IMG/VR virus record: IMGVR_UViG_3300043313_000560
Span: 1 to 37,733 of that record
Source of the DNA: a virus
Reading direction: 5' to 3' (one strand)
DNA length: 37,733 nucleotides
The position numbers and the translations under genes are program-made. Positions 6,634 to 14,080 of the stretch are shown in pieces; the first letter of the stretch is position 1; every line of letters starts with the position of its first letter. The notes below the pieces were generated by a model, which worked only from the letters and a program-made list of their open reading frames with translations, was not told where the DNA came from and ran no database searches.

Positions 6634-6857
6634 TGTGTCTGCCTTTCTTCGTCGAGAATGTCGGTGGCGATGCGACGGGCGACGGTGGCGATGATCTCGA
6701 CAGCTTTCTGTGGTGTGACGCCGTGCCGGATCATCACTTTCAGTAGGTGCGTCAGGCACACGTCGAATGCCAGTTCATCGCCGACGGTCATGCTGAGTTG
6801 CGCGACGGCTTCGTGGCCGCATTTCCCATCCTCGTTGTTTCTGCACAGACTAGTCAC
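6630..6857 (-). CDS. Small protein upstream of the Lsr2-like gene (75 aa)
   Basis: It starts at GTG 6857, overlapping the previous gene by 8 bases, and its stop overlaps the Lsr2-like start. The product has MTSLCRNNEDGKCGHEAV at the N-terminus, FDVCLTHLL in the middle and a helical C-terminus. The spaced Cys/His residues could bind a metal. No family is recognised. Tight coupling suggests coexpression with the silencer. Confidence 0.65.
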   Translation of the reverse strand: MTSLCRNNEDGKCGHEAVAQLSMTVGDELAFDVCLTHLLKVMIRHGVTPQKAVEIIATVARRIATDILDEERQTQ

Positions 6858-7134
6858 CGGGGCGTCCTTCGGTGTGAGGATTGTTCAGATACGCGGCGCC
6901 GAAAGCTTCAATACGCTTCCACAGTTCTTGCGCGGCGGCCCAACTGCTGGTGTCGTAACCCGTGCACGAGCAGACTCCGTATTCGTGACCGACGGTGCCG
7001 AGCAGTTGGCATGCGGCGTGTAGCCACCGCAGCGATGAAACCCCGTCGGCGTCGATCACCACTGTCGGCGCACTCAGGTCTTCGTCGGCGATTTCCTCGT
7101 CGCATTGGATGCAGGCATCTGTCACCGTGTTCAC
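6850..7134 (-). CDS. Small Cys-containing protein (94 aa)
   Basis: The start is GTG 7134, overlapping the upstream TGA (GTGA). The protein has CIQCDEEI near residue 8, LRWLHAACQLLG in the middle and YGVCSCTGYD near residue 55, so CxxC and CxC pairs likely to hold zinc. The C-terminus is helical with AAQELWKRIEAF. It belongs to the set of small zinc-binding proteins of this operon; no function known. Confidence 0.65.
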   Translation of the reverse strand: MNTVTDACIQCDEEIADEDLSAPTVVIDADGVSSLRWLHAACQLLGTVGHEYGVCSCTGYDTSSWAAAQELWKRIEAFGAAYLNNPHTEGRPGD

Positions 7135-7559
7135 CACTTCAGCCGCGGATAGAGCCGGCGTACGAGCGTGCCGAGGATTTCCTCTTGCCCGAGCGCTTCG
7201 AGCGGCTGGTCGGGGTCGGTGCGCTTGCGCAGGTAGGTGGTCGGATACCGGTAGCGACAGCCGCCGTCGCGGACCATGCGCCCGTCGCGCAGCGCCAGGA
7301 ACCATTCGATGCGGGCGGTGCCGCAACCGCCGAGACAGGTCATTTCCCGTTCGACCTGCCGGCCCGCTTCGACATACCCGAGAATGCGCCAGACGACACC
7401 GCCGCCGGTCGGGATGTGTCCGCTTTTGCTTTTGCCTAGCCGGGGCATGCGCGGCCACTGGTGCCGCAGGGTGCGGCATTCGAGGGTGGCGAGCGGGGTG
7501 TGCTCCAGCCATTCGCGGGTGTCCGGCTCGACAACGGCGCCGGGGATGATGGCACTCAT
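7131..7559 (-). CDS. Actinophage hypothetical protein with CLGGCG motif (142 aa)
   Basis: The ATG at 7559 overlaps the preceding stop (ATGA). The protein has LECRTLRHQWPRM, REMTCLGGCGTARIEWF, and GCRYRYPTTYLR. This C...H...CxxxC arrangement with the RHxW and YRYPxxYL words is a type I know from actinophage genomes, where it is annotated only as hypothetical or zinc-finger. It sits between two coupled genes. Nucleic-acid binding is plausible but not shown. Confidence 0.75.
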   Translation of the reverse strand: MSAIIPGAVVEPDTREWLEHTPLATLECRTLRHQWPRMPRLGKSKSGHIPTGGGVVWRILGYVEAGRQVEREMTCLGGCGTARIEWFLALRDGRMVRDGGCRYRYPTTYLRKRTDPDQPLEALGQEEILGTLVRRLYPRLKW

Positions 7560-8035
7560 GGCTTCGCCGGGAATTCGGTACCGCGGGCTTTGGCGGCGGC
7601 GATCCAGGCGAACACGGTTTGCGAGGAACAGCCGACCTTCCGCGCCACGAATGCCGCACTGCGCTCGTTGTCGAGCCAGAGTTTGAGCAGCGTCGCATCG
7701 TCGGGCCTTTTCCCGGTGAATCGCCGCTCCTTCACCGGCGCTTTCCTCACGGGCACCGGCGCCTTTTTCGCCGGGAGTCTTGGCGTGGGCGGTTTGCCAT
7801 TGGTGGCGTCACGGGCGGCGGCGTTGATCGCCGAGACTGTCGCGGTGGTCGCGGTGCCGCCGGGCAGGGTGAGCCCGAAGAACCGCACCAGCAGCAGATC
7901 GTTCGCTGTCACCGAAACCTCGTCGTCGGCGGTGAACCGGATTTCGGTGATGCGTGGCCGGGCGCCGGAATCGTCGACTGTCATCGCGGCGGTGATGCGG
8001 GTTTCGTCGTCGTGCACGGAAATGGTGTGTGCCAT
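7556..8035 (-). CDS. HTH DNA-binding protein (159 aa)
   Basis: Residues 1-60 form a beta-rich N-terminal part (ISVHDDETRITAAMTVDDSG). A Lys/Pro/Ala-rich linker spans about residues 85-105. The C-terminus, PDDATLLKLWLDNERSAAFV then ARKVGCSSQTVFAWIAAAK, is a clear helix-turn-helix of the Trp-repressor/sigma-like type. The ATG at 8035 is used. It is a probable regulator or DNA-recruiting protein of the early operon. The spacer just upstream (8036-8322) may carry its own promoter. Confidence 0.7.
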   Translation of the reverse strand: MAHTISVHDDETRITAAMTVDDSGARPRITEIRFTADDEVSVTANDLLLVRFFGLTLPGGTATTATVSAINAAARDATNGKPPTPRLPAKKAPVPVRKAPVKERRFTGKRPDDATLLKLWLDNERSAAFVARKVGCSSQTVFAWIAAAKARGTEFPAKP

Positions 8036-8322
8036 GGGAAGCCCTCTGGTCGGGTGTGCGGGTCGTCGGGTCGGGGTGGGTGCCGTGCGGCGGTCCGCGT
8101 TGCCGTGCCGGTTGCGCCGGGCGCCGGGTCGTCCACCGTGTCGGCGGCGGATGCTGCGGCGCTTCGACGGACGGTGCCGGCCGGACGACGCAGGTCAGCC
8201 GGGCCACGTGCACGACCACTACATGATCTTTCGCACGCATTGACCGGCCTTTCTCGACGGAATTGTTCGAAGCGGACCCTGCCATGCATGTGATGTCAAC
8301 CGCGTATTCGCCACGTGCCTTT
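8036..8322 (-). other. Spacer with no confident gene
   Basis: This 287-base gap interrupts the coupled operon. An ATG at 8240 preceded by GAAAGG opens a frame (MRAKDHVVVVHVARL) that runs to 7809, but it overlaps the HTH gene by over 200 bases and turns Arg/Pro-rich, typical of a shadow frame. If real, the gene may be shorter or frameshifted. A perfect minus-strand TTGACA (8299-8294) suggests an internal promoter, though no good -10 stands at the right distance. Confidence 0.3.
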
Positions 8323-8985
8323 TCACCCGGTCGAGTGAAAGCGTGTTCTTCCTAAAATCAACGACGCATCGACGCGATATTCGGCGACGGTGGCGGTACG
8401 TCGGCAGTGCCGGCACTGGACGTCATCGGTGCCGGACGGTCGGGTGAGGGCCTGCGCGCCGCAGTGGCGGCACATGCCGGGCAGGTGGGTGGCGGGGGCG
8501 GTGAGGCCGAGCAGCCATCCGGCCTGCCGGTGCAGCCGTTGCAGGCTCAACACCCCGTTAAGGCCACTACGTGCCACGCAGCCGGCCTCGATGCCGTCGG
8601 GGTATCCCCATGTATCCCCTAGGGCCAGAAAATCGCTCAGCGACGAGCTGAGCAGGGCGGACGCCCTATGCACGAGTCGGGCCATGGGTGCCCGTTCCGG
8701 GGCTGGTGGCAGCCCGGCGGCTTCCCGCACGGGTGGCTCCCATGCGCCGCAGCGCCAGGCGATGTCACGGGCGAGCGCGTCGGCGGCGAGGTCGATGGGC
8801 ACGCTCGGGGTGTGGGTGCCGCTGACGCGCTGTGCGGGTGCGCCGCGGGGCGGGGCGAGCCCGGCGAGCGCGCCGTAGTCGACGGCGAGGGCGGCGATGT
8901 CGGAGGCGGCGACGGGCCGGCAGCGTTCGCAGAGCGGCAGTTCGTCGGCGAGCAGGGTTCGGCACGAGGCGCAGCGGTCGCTCAT
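8323..8985 (-). CDS. Double zinc-ribbon actinophage protein (220 aa)
   Basis: The N-terminus has CASCRTLLADELPLCERC (residues 5-22), and the C-terminus has MCRHCGAQALTR then DVQCRHCRRTATV (residues 170-200), so two CxxC-based zinc ribbons flank a helical core with RLVHRASALLSSSLSDFLAL. This overall arrangement is common in actinophage early genes of unknown function. The ATG at 8985 overlaps the upstream stop. Its position next to the putative replication initiator suggests, without proof, a role in DNA metabolism or transcription. Confidence 0.75.
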   Translation of the reverse strand: MSDRCASCRTLLADELPLCERCRPVAASDIAALAVDYGALAGLAPPRGAPAQRVSGTHTPSVPIDLAADALARDIAWRCGAWEPPVREAAGLPPAPERAPMARLVHRASALLSSSLSDFLALGDTWGYPDGIEAGCVARSGLNGVLSLQRLHRQAGWLLGLTAPATHLPGMCRHCGAQALTRPSGTDDVQCRHCRRTATVAEYRVDASLILGRTRFHSTG

Positions 8986-9305
8986 GAGCCGGACCTGCCG
9001 TAGCGCGTTTCTAAGCCGTCAGAATCCCCGGACCTAGCCTGACCCACCACCGAGCCCTGTTCGGCCGCCCGTGGCTCATCCGCGGAGCGGGAACGGGCAT
9101 CTGCGTATCGGCCGTCGACCCCCGGAGGTGCTGGCCGGCGGTAGACGCCCTTCGCGTCGGCGGCATGACCCACGTCTTCGGGCGGCAGGCATGTCCCGTC
9201 GTGCCGGTGCCAGTCGAAGCCGCGGACGCCGCCGAACGTGCGATGACAGGCGCCGCAGTGCGCTTGCGTCGGCGTCGGGCGGATGCAGGCGGCCGAACAG
9301 CTCAT
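8982..9305 (-). CDS. Zinc-finger protein, CGxCHRTFxxxxxFDxHR type (107 aa)
   Basis: The motif CGACHRTFGGVRGFDWHRHD followed by GTCLPPEDVG (residues 17-46) is a C2H2/C2HC-like finger I know from many actinophages, where the product is a small protein of unknown function. The C-terminal half is charged and probably disordered. The ATG at 9305 overlaps the stop of the winged-helix gene (ATGA), so the two are coupled. A role beside the replication initiator is inferred from position only. Confidence 0.8.
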   Translation of the reverse strand: MSCSAACIRPTPTQAHCGACHRTFGGVRGFDWHRHDGTCLPPEDVGHAADAKGVYRRPAPPGVDGRYADARSRSADEPRAAEQGSVVGQARSGDSDGLETRYGRSGS

Positions 9306-10156
9306 CGAAGATCGCCACCATCCGCGGGAGCATCGACGTTTGTCGACGGACCTCGAGGTCGATCGACGTCAGTCGATGGTTCGGCCGGGTACCGCGACAG
9401 GGGCTTGCCCGGCGGAAGCGTGCGGCGCAGCATCGACAGCGCTTGATCCCGAGTCAGCGTTTCTTTTCGATCAATCGATAAATGATTTGGATCTTCGGGG
9501 GCCTCGCGTACGCGGGCATGCGCCTGCGCGCCGCCGCGCGCACCCGACATGGATCCCCCCCTAAAGGGGGGTCCATCTTGTGGAGGAATTCCTGATTCGG
9601 TGACCGTATCGCTTCGGGACGATGACCGTATCAGGTCGGGGTCCGAACCGTATCGCTTTGTATCGCCAACTGATACGCCTACCGTATCGCTTCCATCTTC
9701 ACCCGATACGGTGACCGAATCAGGTGTTCTACCCGATACGCCTGTCGTATCACTTTCGGCCCGACCCGATACGGTGACCGTATCGCTATGGCTTTCACCC
9801 GATACGCTGGTCGTATCAGGATCACCGCTACCCGATACGGCTGTCGTATCGCTTTCGGGGATTGCCAGCCGGTACACCTGAATCCGGCCGCCCCGAATGA
9901 TCATGACGTCGAGCGGCTGCAACCAACCTTTTTCGACCACCGAACGGCGCACCCGGACGGCCGTTTCGTGCGACGAGATCTTGCCCTCACGCATGATCCG
10001 CCGCTGCGTCAGCCACGCCGAATCGGCGCCCCGCTTCGCCGCCCTGGCATACAGCAGCAGCACCATCGCCTCGACCGTCGACAGCTCATCAGGGTCGGCC
10101 GCGTACACCGCATCGGCGAACGTCTGCGCCGGTGTCGGGAACCGTTCACCGTCCAT
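9302..10156 (-). CDS. Winged-helix protein with embedded palindrome array, candidate replication initiator (284 aa)
   Basis: Residues 1-95 look like a winged helix: FADAVYAADPDELSTVEAM, LLLYARAAKRG, then SSHETAVRVRRSVVEKGWL and a wing RGGRIQVYRL. From about residue 98 to 190 the protein is an 11-residue repeat with DTxxVSG (DTTAVSG, DTTSVSG, DTVTVSG, DTVGVSV). At DNA level each repeat is a palindrome (see 9594-9850). The C-terminus is charged. The layout of a DNA-binding protein whose own gene carries iterons matches lambda O and its relatives, so I propose it recruits host replication machinery. The start is ATG 10156 with a G-rich ribosome binding site. A transcription regulator is the alternative. 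Confidence 0.7.
   Translation of the reverse strand: MDGERFPTPAQTFADAVYAADPDELSTVEAMVLLLYARAAKRGADSAWLTQRRIMREGKISSHETAVRVRRSVVEKGWLQPLDVMIIRGGRIQVYRLAIPESDTTAVSGSGDPDTTSVSGESHSDTVTVSGRAESDTTGVSGRTPDSVTVSGEDGSDTVGVSVGDTKRYGSDPDLIRSSSRSDTVTESGIPPQDGPPFRGGSMSGARGGAQAHARVREAPEDPNHLSIDRKETLTRDQALSMLRRTLPPGKPLSRYPAEPSTDVDRPRGPSTNVDAPADGGDLR
9549..9575. other. Palindrome next to the iteron array
   Basis: ATGGA-T-CCCCCC and GGGGGGTCCAT pair around CTAAA with a single bulged base. It lies 19 bases from the first palindrome of the array. On the other side, 9465-9495 is the most AT-rich stretch nearby (TTTTCGATCAATCGATAAAT). Iterons, a hairpin and an AT-rich block together are typical origin parts. 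Confidence 0.45.
9594..9850. repeat. Array of nine spaced palindromes (candidate origin iterons)
   Basis: The 17-base unit GATACGGTGACCGTATC (perfect at 9768-9784) recurs, with variation, starting at 9594, 9616, 9638, 9672, 9705, 9735, 9768, 9801 and 9834. The two at 9616 and 9638 keep only the right half-site. Spacing is 33 bases for most pairs, 30 and 34 for one each, and 22 for the degenerate end, so sites lie near the same helical face. All are inside the winged-helix gene and are in frame with its 11-residue protein repeat. Confidence 0.85.
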
Positions 10157-10418
10157 GGCGCGGCCCCCGTCCGGGCACCGGTGCGACCCGGCCGCCCGGC
10201 GCCGCGACCTCATGCTGACAGTCGAGACACCGGGCGGTGAACCATTGGATCGGCGAAGCGTCGACCTGCGGCGGATCGTCCGGCACCAGATACCCGCCGC
10301 ACTCCCGGCAGGTACCGATCACCTCGCCCGCCGCTTTCGCCCGTTTCCATCGGTCGTCGCGGACGAACCCCGCATGTGTCATCGCTGAATACAGTCCGCC
10401 GTGCTGTGCGTCCGCCAT
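10146..10418 (-). CDS. Zinc-ribbon protein (90 aa)
   Basis: The product has GTCRECGGYLVPDD and FTARCLDCQHEV (residues 35-70), two CxxC knuckles forming a zinc ribbon, after a helical N-terminus with DRWKRAKAAG. The stop overlaps the start of the winged-helix gene by 11 bases. Probably a nucleic-acid-binding accessory protein; no specific function known. Confidence 0.7.
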   Translation of the reverse strand: MADAQHGGLYSAMTHAGFVRDDRWKRAKAAGEVIGTCRECGGYLVPDDPPQVDASPIQWFTARCLDCQHEVAAPGGRVAPVPGRGPRHGR

Positions 10419-10424
10419 TTCCGG

Positions 10425-10625
10425 TCACCCGAATCTGTGATTACGGCACCATTGCAGAATGTTGATCGTTTCTTCCTGATAGCGCACCGGCTGTTGTACC
10501 CGTGCCCGGTACGCGGTCGCGTGTGCTCGCCGCATGGCGGTCGGTATCCGTTCCCAGCATCGAGCGCACGGCATGCTGCGGCGCGTACGCACCATGCGGC
10601 AGCCGGGACATAGGTCAGTCCTCAT
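10425..10625 (-). CDS. Zinc-knuckle protein (66 aa)
   Basis: The start is ATG 10625 (MRTDLCPGCRMVRTRRSMPC), overlapping the previous gene by 11 bases, with a GAGAGG ribosome binding site. CPGC and CARCW make a four-Cys zinc site in the first 24 residues; the rest is basic and helical, with ATAYRARVQQPVRYQEE. Likely binds nucleic acid; role unknown. Confidence 0.7.
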   Translation of the reverse strand: MRTDLCPGCRMVRTRRSMPCARCWERIPTAMRRAHATAYRARVQQPVRYQEETINILQWCRNHRFG

Positions 10626-10887
10626 CGCTGTGATACCTCTCGTCTTTGTGCTTCTGGCACAGCAGCATCGAGCCGGACTTGGCATGCCGTCGCCAGAGCG
10701 CACGGCGGGGCAGCGGTGCGAGTGCCTGGCCCAGCTTGTGGATGTCAAGGCAGCAGTCATCGCAGAGCAGCCGCTTGCCGTGCGTCCGGACTTTCGTGTA
10801 CCGGACCTTTGTCGACGGTTCCCGCTCGGGTCGTCGCGGTGGCGGTGCCGGCACATCGAACAGCGGCGGCTGATCGTCGGCGTTCAC
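10615..10887 (-). CDS. Zinc-finger protein with LCDDCCLDIH motif (90 aa)
   Basis: After a Pro-rich N-terminus (LFDVPAPPPRRPEREP) comes a Lys/Arg-rich stretch, then LLCDDCCLDIHKLG and MLLCQKHKDERY, which give a Cys/His zinc site. ATG 10887 overlaps the stop of the DUF5131 gene by ATGA, so the two are coupled. The pattern is one I know from small mycobacteriophage-type proteins with no assigned function. Confidence 0.75.
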   Translation of the reverse strand: MNADDQPPLFDVPAPPPRRPEREPSTKVRYTKVRTHGKRLLCDDCCLDIHKLGQALAPLPRRALWRRHAKSGSMLLCQKHKDERYHSDED

Positions 10888-12104
10888 GACAGCTCACCCA
10901 CCGCGTCGGGGTACTGATCGAGCAGAACCATGCCGGGAATCCCGGACAGGTTCGGTTTCAGATGCACCCGGCACCCTGCGTCAAGCGCTTGCATTGCGAT
11001 GCGGGCGACCCATTCGAACGGCGGCGCGAACCCTGGCACGAACCCGTCCGGTTGGTGTGTGGCGGTCTGTGCGCCGATCACCACCCAGTCGAACATGGAC
11101 AGGTCAGAGAATTCGAGCGGTTCTTTCAGCGGCTCCAAGCTCAGCCACTTCACCTTGACGCCGTCGATCTTCCGAAAGGCTTTCTCTGCAATGCTTACCC
11201 GCTTCTGTTCGTCCACCGACGTGCCGACCCACGCGTTCGGCGGTAGGTCCAACCCGACGTAGCGGGCCGGGAACTTCGTCAACAACAGGTATTCCCACTC
11301 TGGGCTTGCCAGCATCGACGCGTGCACCTGCTCGATCCACTCATCCGGCACCCACCGGCCGTAGAGGTCGGCCATCGAGCAGACGAACACTCTGCGGTAG
11401 GCCGGATCATCACGGTGCGCCGCAGGTATCCGGGTATTGGCGGGCGCGGGCAGACGCTCATGGTGAAACAGCGGCGTGAACCCGGCCGGGAATCCGTCCG
11501 GGAATCGGCTAGCAATGGCACGGGCATAGCAGTACTTGCAGCCGTGCAGACAGCCGGTGACCGGGTTCCACGACCATGCCGCCCACGAAATCCCGTCGCC
11601 TGTCGTCTCGTTGAACGTGGCCTTGCTCGCAGGCTTCGGATACTCGATCGCCTCACCTTTGTGCGTGCGCAGCGTGATCGTGACCGGTGCCGCCCTAGCT
11701 GGCGCGGTCGGTCGCGGCGTGGTCGGCTCGGGTCTCGCCGCCGCGTAGGTCTTGCCATTCACGCCTTGAATAGTGGCGGGCTCTACTGCGGCGCTTCCCT
11801 TGTCACGTGCCGCAGTAGAGAGGTCGCGGCCCACTGATCTCTGTTCAACGCCCGTAACACTCGCAATCGCCCGGATCGACAGGCCACCGGCGCGCAGCTC
11901 GGAGGTCACCTCGCGCGGCAGGCGCAGATCTTCGCCGTCGCACATGGCTGCCCATGACTCGTAACCCAACGCCAGCCACGCGCGGCGCCGGTACGCGTCG
12001 ACAACGCGGCGCGGCGCCTCATCCTGAACGGTGTGCACGTAGTCGATGAAATCCTTTGCTTCGGCCGCGCCCATGTCGGGCGGGCTGAATTGCAGCTCCG
12101 TCAT
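10884..12104 (-). CDS. HTH plus Gp37/Gp68-like (DUF5131) three-Cys protein fusion (406 aa)
   Basis: Residues 15-100 form an N-terminal module of ParB-associated HTH type: WLALGYESWAAMC, LPREVTSELRAGGLSIRAIA and a second helix GVEQRSVGRDLS. A VNGKTYAA word and a Pro/Ala linker follow. Residues 172-400 match the Gp37/Gp68 family (DUF5131): WSWNPVTGCLHGCKYCYARA with Cys185, Cys189 and Cys192 in CxxxCxxC order, VFVCSMADLYG, LLLTKFP and GAQT words. The Cys triad resembles a radical-SAM cluster site, but the reaction is unknown. ATG 12104 overlaps the preceding stop, which fixes the start. The joined DNA-binding and enzyme-like modules suggest action at a DNA target; that is inference. Confidence 0.8.
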   Translation of the reverse strand: MTELQFSPPDMGAAEAKDFIDYVHTVQDEAPRRVVDAYRRRAWLALGYESWAAMCDGEDLRLPREVTSELRAGGLSIRAIASVTGVEQRSVGRDLSTAARDKGSAAVEPATIQGVNGKTYAAARPEPTTPRPTAPARAAPVTITLRTHKGEAIEYPKPASKATFNETTGDGISWAAWSWNPVTGCLHGCKYCYARAIASRFPDGFPAGFTPLFHHERLPAPANTRIPAAHRDDPAYRRVFVCSMADLYGRWVPDEWIEQVHASMLASPEWEYLLLTKFPARYVGLDLPPNAWVGTSVDEQKRVSIAEKAFRKIDGVKVKWLSLEPLKEPLEFSDLSMFDWVVIGAQTATHQPDGFVPGFAPPFEWVARIAMQALDAGCRVHLKPNLSGIPGMVLLDQYPDAVGELS

Positions 12105-12406
12105 GTCCTCCGCTCCTTCTTGGACAAGTCCAACCGTTCGATGACGTCCGCGCCCTGCGGCGAATCGAGGCGGAAGAACGAGCGCTTTTCCCATTGCGGC
12201 ATGCGCGCCCAGTTGGACCAGAGCACGAACGTCCATTGCCATGCGCCGATGGGCTCCCGGATCAGCACAACCCGCTTATCGACCGCGCGGATGTGGTCGG
12301 AAAGAAACGGCCGGCCCGGATCGCCGCCCCGTCGCCGCTTGTACTGGGTGGCTGAAACGTATGAGAGCAGGTCTACGCGTGGGAGCATCTTCGCCGCATG
12401 GTTCAA
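12101..12406 (-). CDS. Unknown protein coupled to the DUF5131 fusion (101 aa)
   Basis: A TTG at 12406 preceded by AAAGGA 4-5 bases upstream is the preferred start; ATG 12388 is the alternative. The product is basic and aromatic, with LLSYVSATQYKRRRGG, VVLIREPIGAWQWTFVLW and EKRSFFRLDSP. It is predicted alpha/beta and soluble. No family is recognised. Its stop overlaps the start of the DUF5131 fusion, so it may be a partner. The 103-base gap upstream (12407-12509) has no gene. Confidence 0.55.
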   Translation of the reverse strand: MNHAAKMLPRVDLLSYVSATQYKRRRGGDPGRPFLSDHIRAVDKRVVLIREPIGAWQWTFVLWSNWARMPQWEKRSFFRLDSPQGADVIERLDLSKKERRT

Positions 12407-12509
12407 AAGATTCCTTTACATATGTTCGCATGCATGGTCAGGATGCCGCGGAAGTCTTCCTCTTTCCGCTCCGTCTCCGCGCTCACCCACTTCTCGGGTG
12501 TTTGGTCGC

Positions 12510-12848
12510 TCATCTCGGGTCGCCAAACCCGGCGTCGCGCAGCAGCACCACCGCATCGGCCAGCCGCAGTATGGTCGGCCAGTCGGCGACAGACAGCGCA
12601 CCGGCACCGTACGGGCGGTGCACCACCAGCGGCAGGCCTGGCCGCGACGCTGCCTCACGCATCCACGCACCGGGGCTGAAATCCCTGCGCCCTTTCACCT
12701 CGACCGACAGGCCAGGCACGTTGAGGATGTCGATACCGCCCCGCCCGGCGCCGACGTCGGTCGCAAACGGCCAGCCGTGCCCGCGCAGGTATGCGGCAAC
12801 CGCGGATTGCGTTTCCGCACCCCGGCGTTTACTTGACGTCACGGACAT
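12510..12848 (-). CDS. PD-(D/E)XK nuclease, Holliday junction resolvase-like (112 aa)
   Basis: The core is KRRGAETQSAVAAYLRGHG, then GAGRGGIDILNVPGLSVEVKG, giving Asp40, Glu50 and Lys52 of a PD-(D/E)XK site. These proteins (VRR-NUC/Hjc-like) cut branched DNA. It lies directly after the RecT-like gene (TGATG overlap), as expected for a phage recombination module: nuclease, annealing protein, resolvase. The C-terminal part (WPTILRLADAVVLLRDAGF) is helical. ATG 12848 is chosen over the in-frame GTG three bases earlier. Confidence 0.75.
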   Translation of the reverse strand: MSVTSSKRRGAETQSAVAAYLRGHGWPFATDVGAGRGGIDILNVPGLSVEVKGRRDFSPGAWMREAASRPGLPLVVHRPYGAGALSVADWPTILRLADAVVLLRDAGFGDPR

Positions 12849-14080
12849 CACACCGCCTCCCCGTCGTTGTCTCCGTCGTCGCTGTCGTCTTTCTGCCCGT
12901 ATGTGGTGCGCACGTCGTCGAGCCCTTCGGCGACCAGCGCGGTGATCACCTCTGACGCTTCGCCGACGGTCAGCTCATTGGACGTCGCGACTTCGCGGCC
13001 GATGACGTGGGCGACGAACGCCAACCTCTCGTCGCGTTCGACCAGCCCGACCCGGCGCATTTCGACGTTCATCCGTTTGCGCTGGGCGTCCGACATGTAT
13101 TCCTGCGGTGCGTCGACCGGCTGTTGATTGCCGTTGAGTTCCCGTTCCGCGGCCTGCCGGGTGGGGCAGTTCGGCGGGCAACCCATCGGCGCCGGTTTGC
13201 GCATATCGTGCGGCATGGTGATATCGCACGTGTCGGCGAGCACTTCGACGTCATCGTCTTCGAGCGACGGCATTTCGGATGCGGGCCTCATGGTGTCGAT
13301 GACGTCGACCACCTCAAACCCTGCCGACTCCAGCGTCTGCGCCGCTTTCGCCTCACTCACCACCGTCGGACGTTGCTGTTCGTCGGCGGGCGGGGCCGGC
13401 ATGTCGCCGGGTAGTGCCTGCGGATCGACCTGCGCGACGACAGGCTTTGCGCGCTGGGCGGTGCGCCGTTTCTTCGGTTCCGGCGGTGCCTGTGCCTGCG
13501 GTGTCGAATCGGGAAGCTCAGGTCCGTCATCGTTCAACTCTTCGACGATGTACGGCATGCCGATGAGTACGTCTGCGGCGACAAGCCGGGCAACTTCGGC
13601 GGTGGCCCGCGCGACGAGCATCGACGTCGGCTGTTTCTGCCAGTTCTTCTTACCGGCGAGGCCCGCTTTCGTCGCCCGATCCATCGTCCACACCGAGCGC
13701 TCGATACGCGTCGACCCTTTGCGCTGCCCGCATACAACGGCGCGGGTTGCGGTGGATTCTTCCACCCACGTTTCATGCCCGTGCGCCAGCAGCAGGCCGC
13801 GCAGGGCGAGTGCGCGCATGGCGGGGCGGCGTTCGATGATGTCGATCGACTGCAACGCCATCATCGGGGACATGTCCAACTCTTGCCCGGCGAGGATAGC
13901 TGCGGTCACTTCACCGGGGCGGCGGAACATCGACTCGGGAACGAATGCCGTTTCGGCGAGCACCAGCGCGATTTCGTGGGCTTTCTGCGCCGCGTATGCC
14001 CACGCCAACAGGTCGCCACCGCCCGCCGGCTGCGGCTGCGGTTCTTCGTTGTCGCTGCGGATGTCAATCTCCGAACTCAT
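12848..14080 (-). CDS. RecT-like single-strand DNA annealing protein (410 aa)
   Basis: RecT-type proteins pair single strands in phage recombination. Here residues 25-200 carry the core: YAAQKAHEIALVLAETAFVP, EVTAAILAGQELDMSPMMAL, IIERRPAMRALALRGLLLA and KNWQKQPTSMLVARATAEVA. The long C-terminal part (residues 200-330) is Pro/Ala/Glu-rich and probably disordered, and contains CPPNCPTRQAAEREL, a small Cys patch. The last 80 residues are helical and may bind partners. ATG 14080 overlaps the RecB/Cas4-like stop, forming an exonuclease-annealase pair. Confidence 0.8.
   Translation of the reverse strand: MSSEIDIRSDNEEPQPQPAGGGDLLAWAYAAQKAHEIALVLAETAFVPESMFRRPGEVTAAILAGQELDMSPMMALQSIDIIERRPAMRALALRGLLLAHGHETWVEESTATRAVVCGQRKGSTRIERSVWTMDRATKAGLAGKKNWQKQPTSMLVARATAEVARLVAADVLIGMPYIVEELNDDGPELPDSTPQAQAPPEPKKRRTAQRAKPVVAQVDPQALPGDMPAPPADEQQRPTVVSEAKAAQTLESAGFEVVDVIDTMRPASEMPSLEDDDVEVLADTCDITMPHDMRKPAPMGCPPNCPTRQAAERELNGNQQPVDAPQEYMSDAQRKRMNVEMRRVGLVERDERLAFVAHVIGREVATSNELTVGEASEVITALVAEGLDDVRTTYGQKDDSDDGDNDGEAV

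Noticed and set aside
7809-8240. Minus-strand frame starting MRAKDHVVVVHV with a ribosome binding site
   Set aside because: Only the first 30 residues look protein-like; the rest is Arg/Pro/His-rich and overlaps the HTH gene by over 200 bases. Kept only as a note in the spacer entry.
9594-9850. CRISPR array
   Set aside because: The repeats are 17-base palindromes with 5-17-base spacers inside a coding gene, in frame with a protein repeat; no cas genes are present.
10425-10856. Longer version of the zinc-knuckle gene
   Set aside because: The upstream part overlaps the coupled 90-residue gene in another frame; ATG 10625 with its own ribosome binding site explains the frame.
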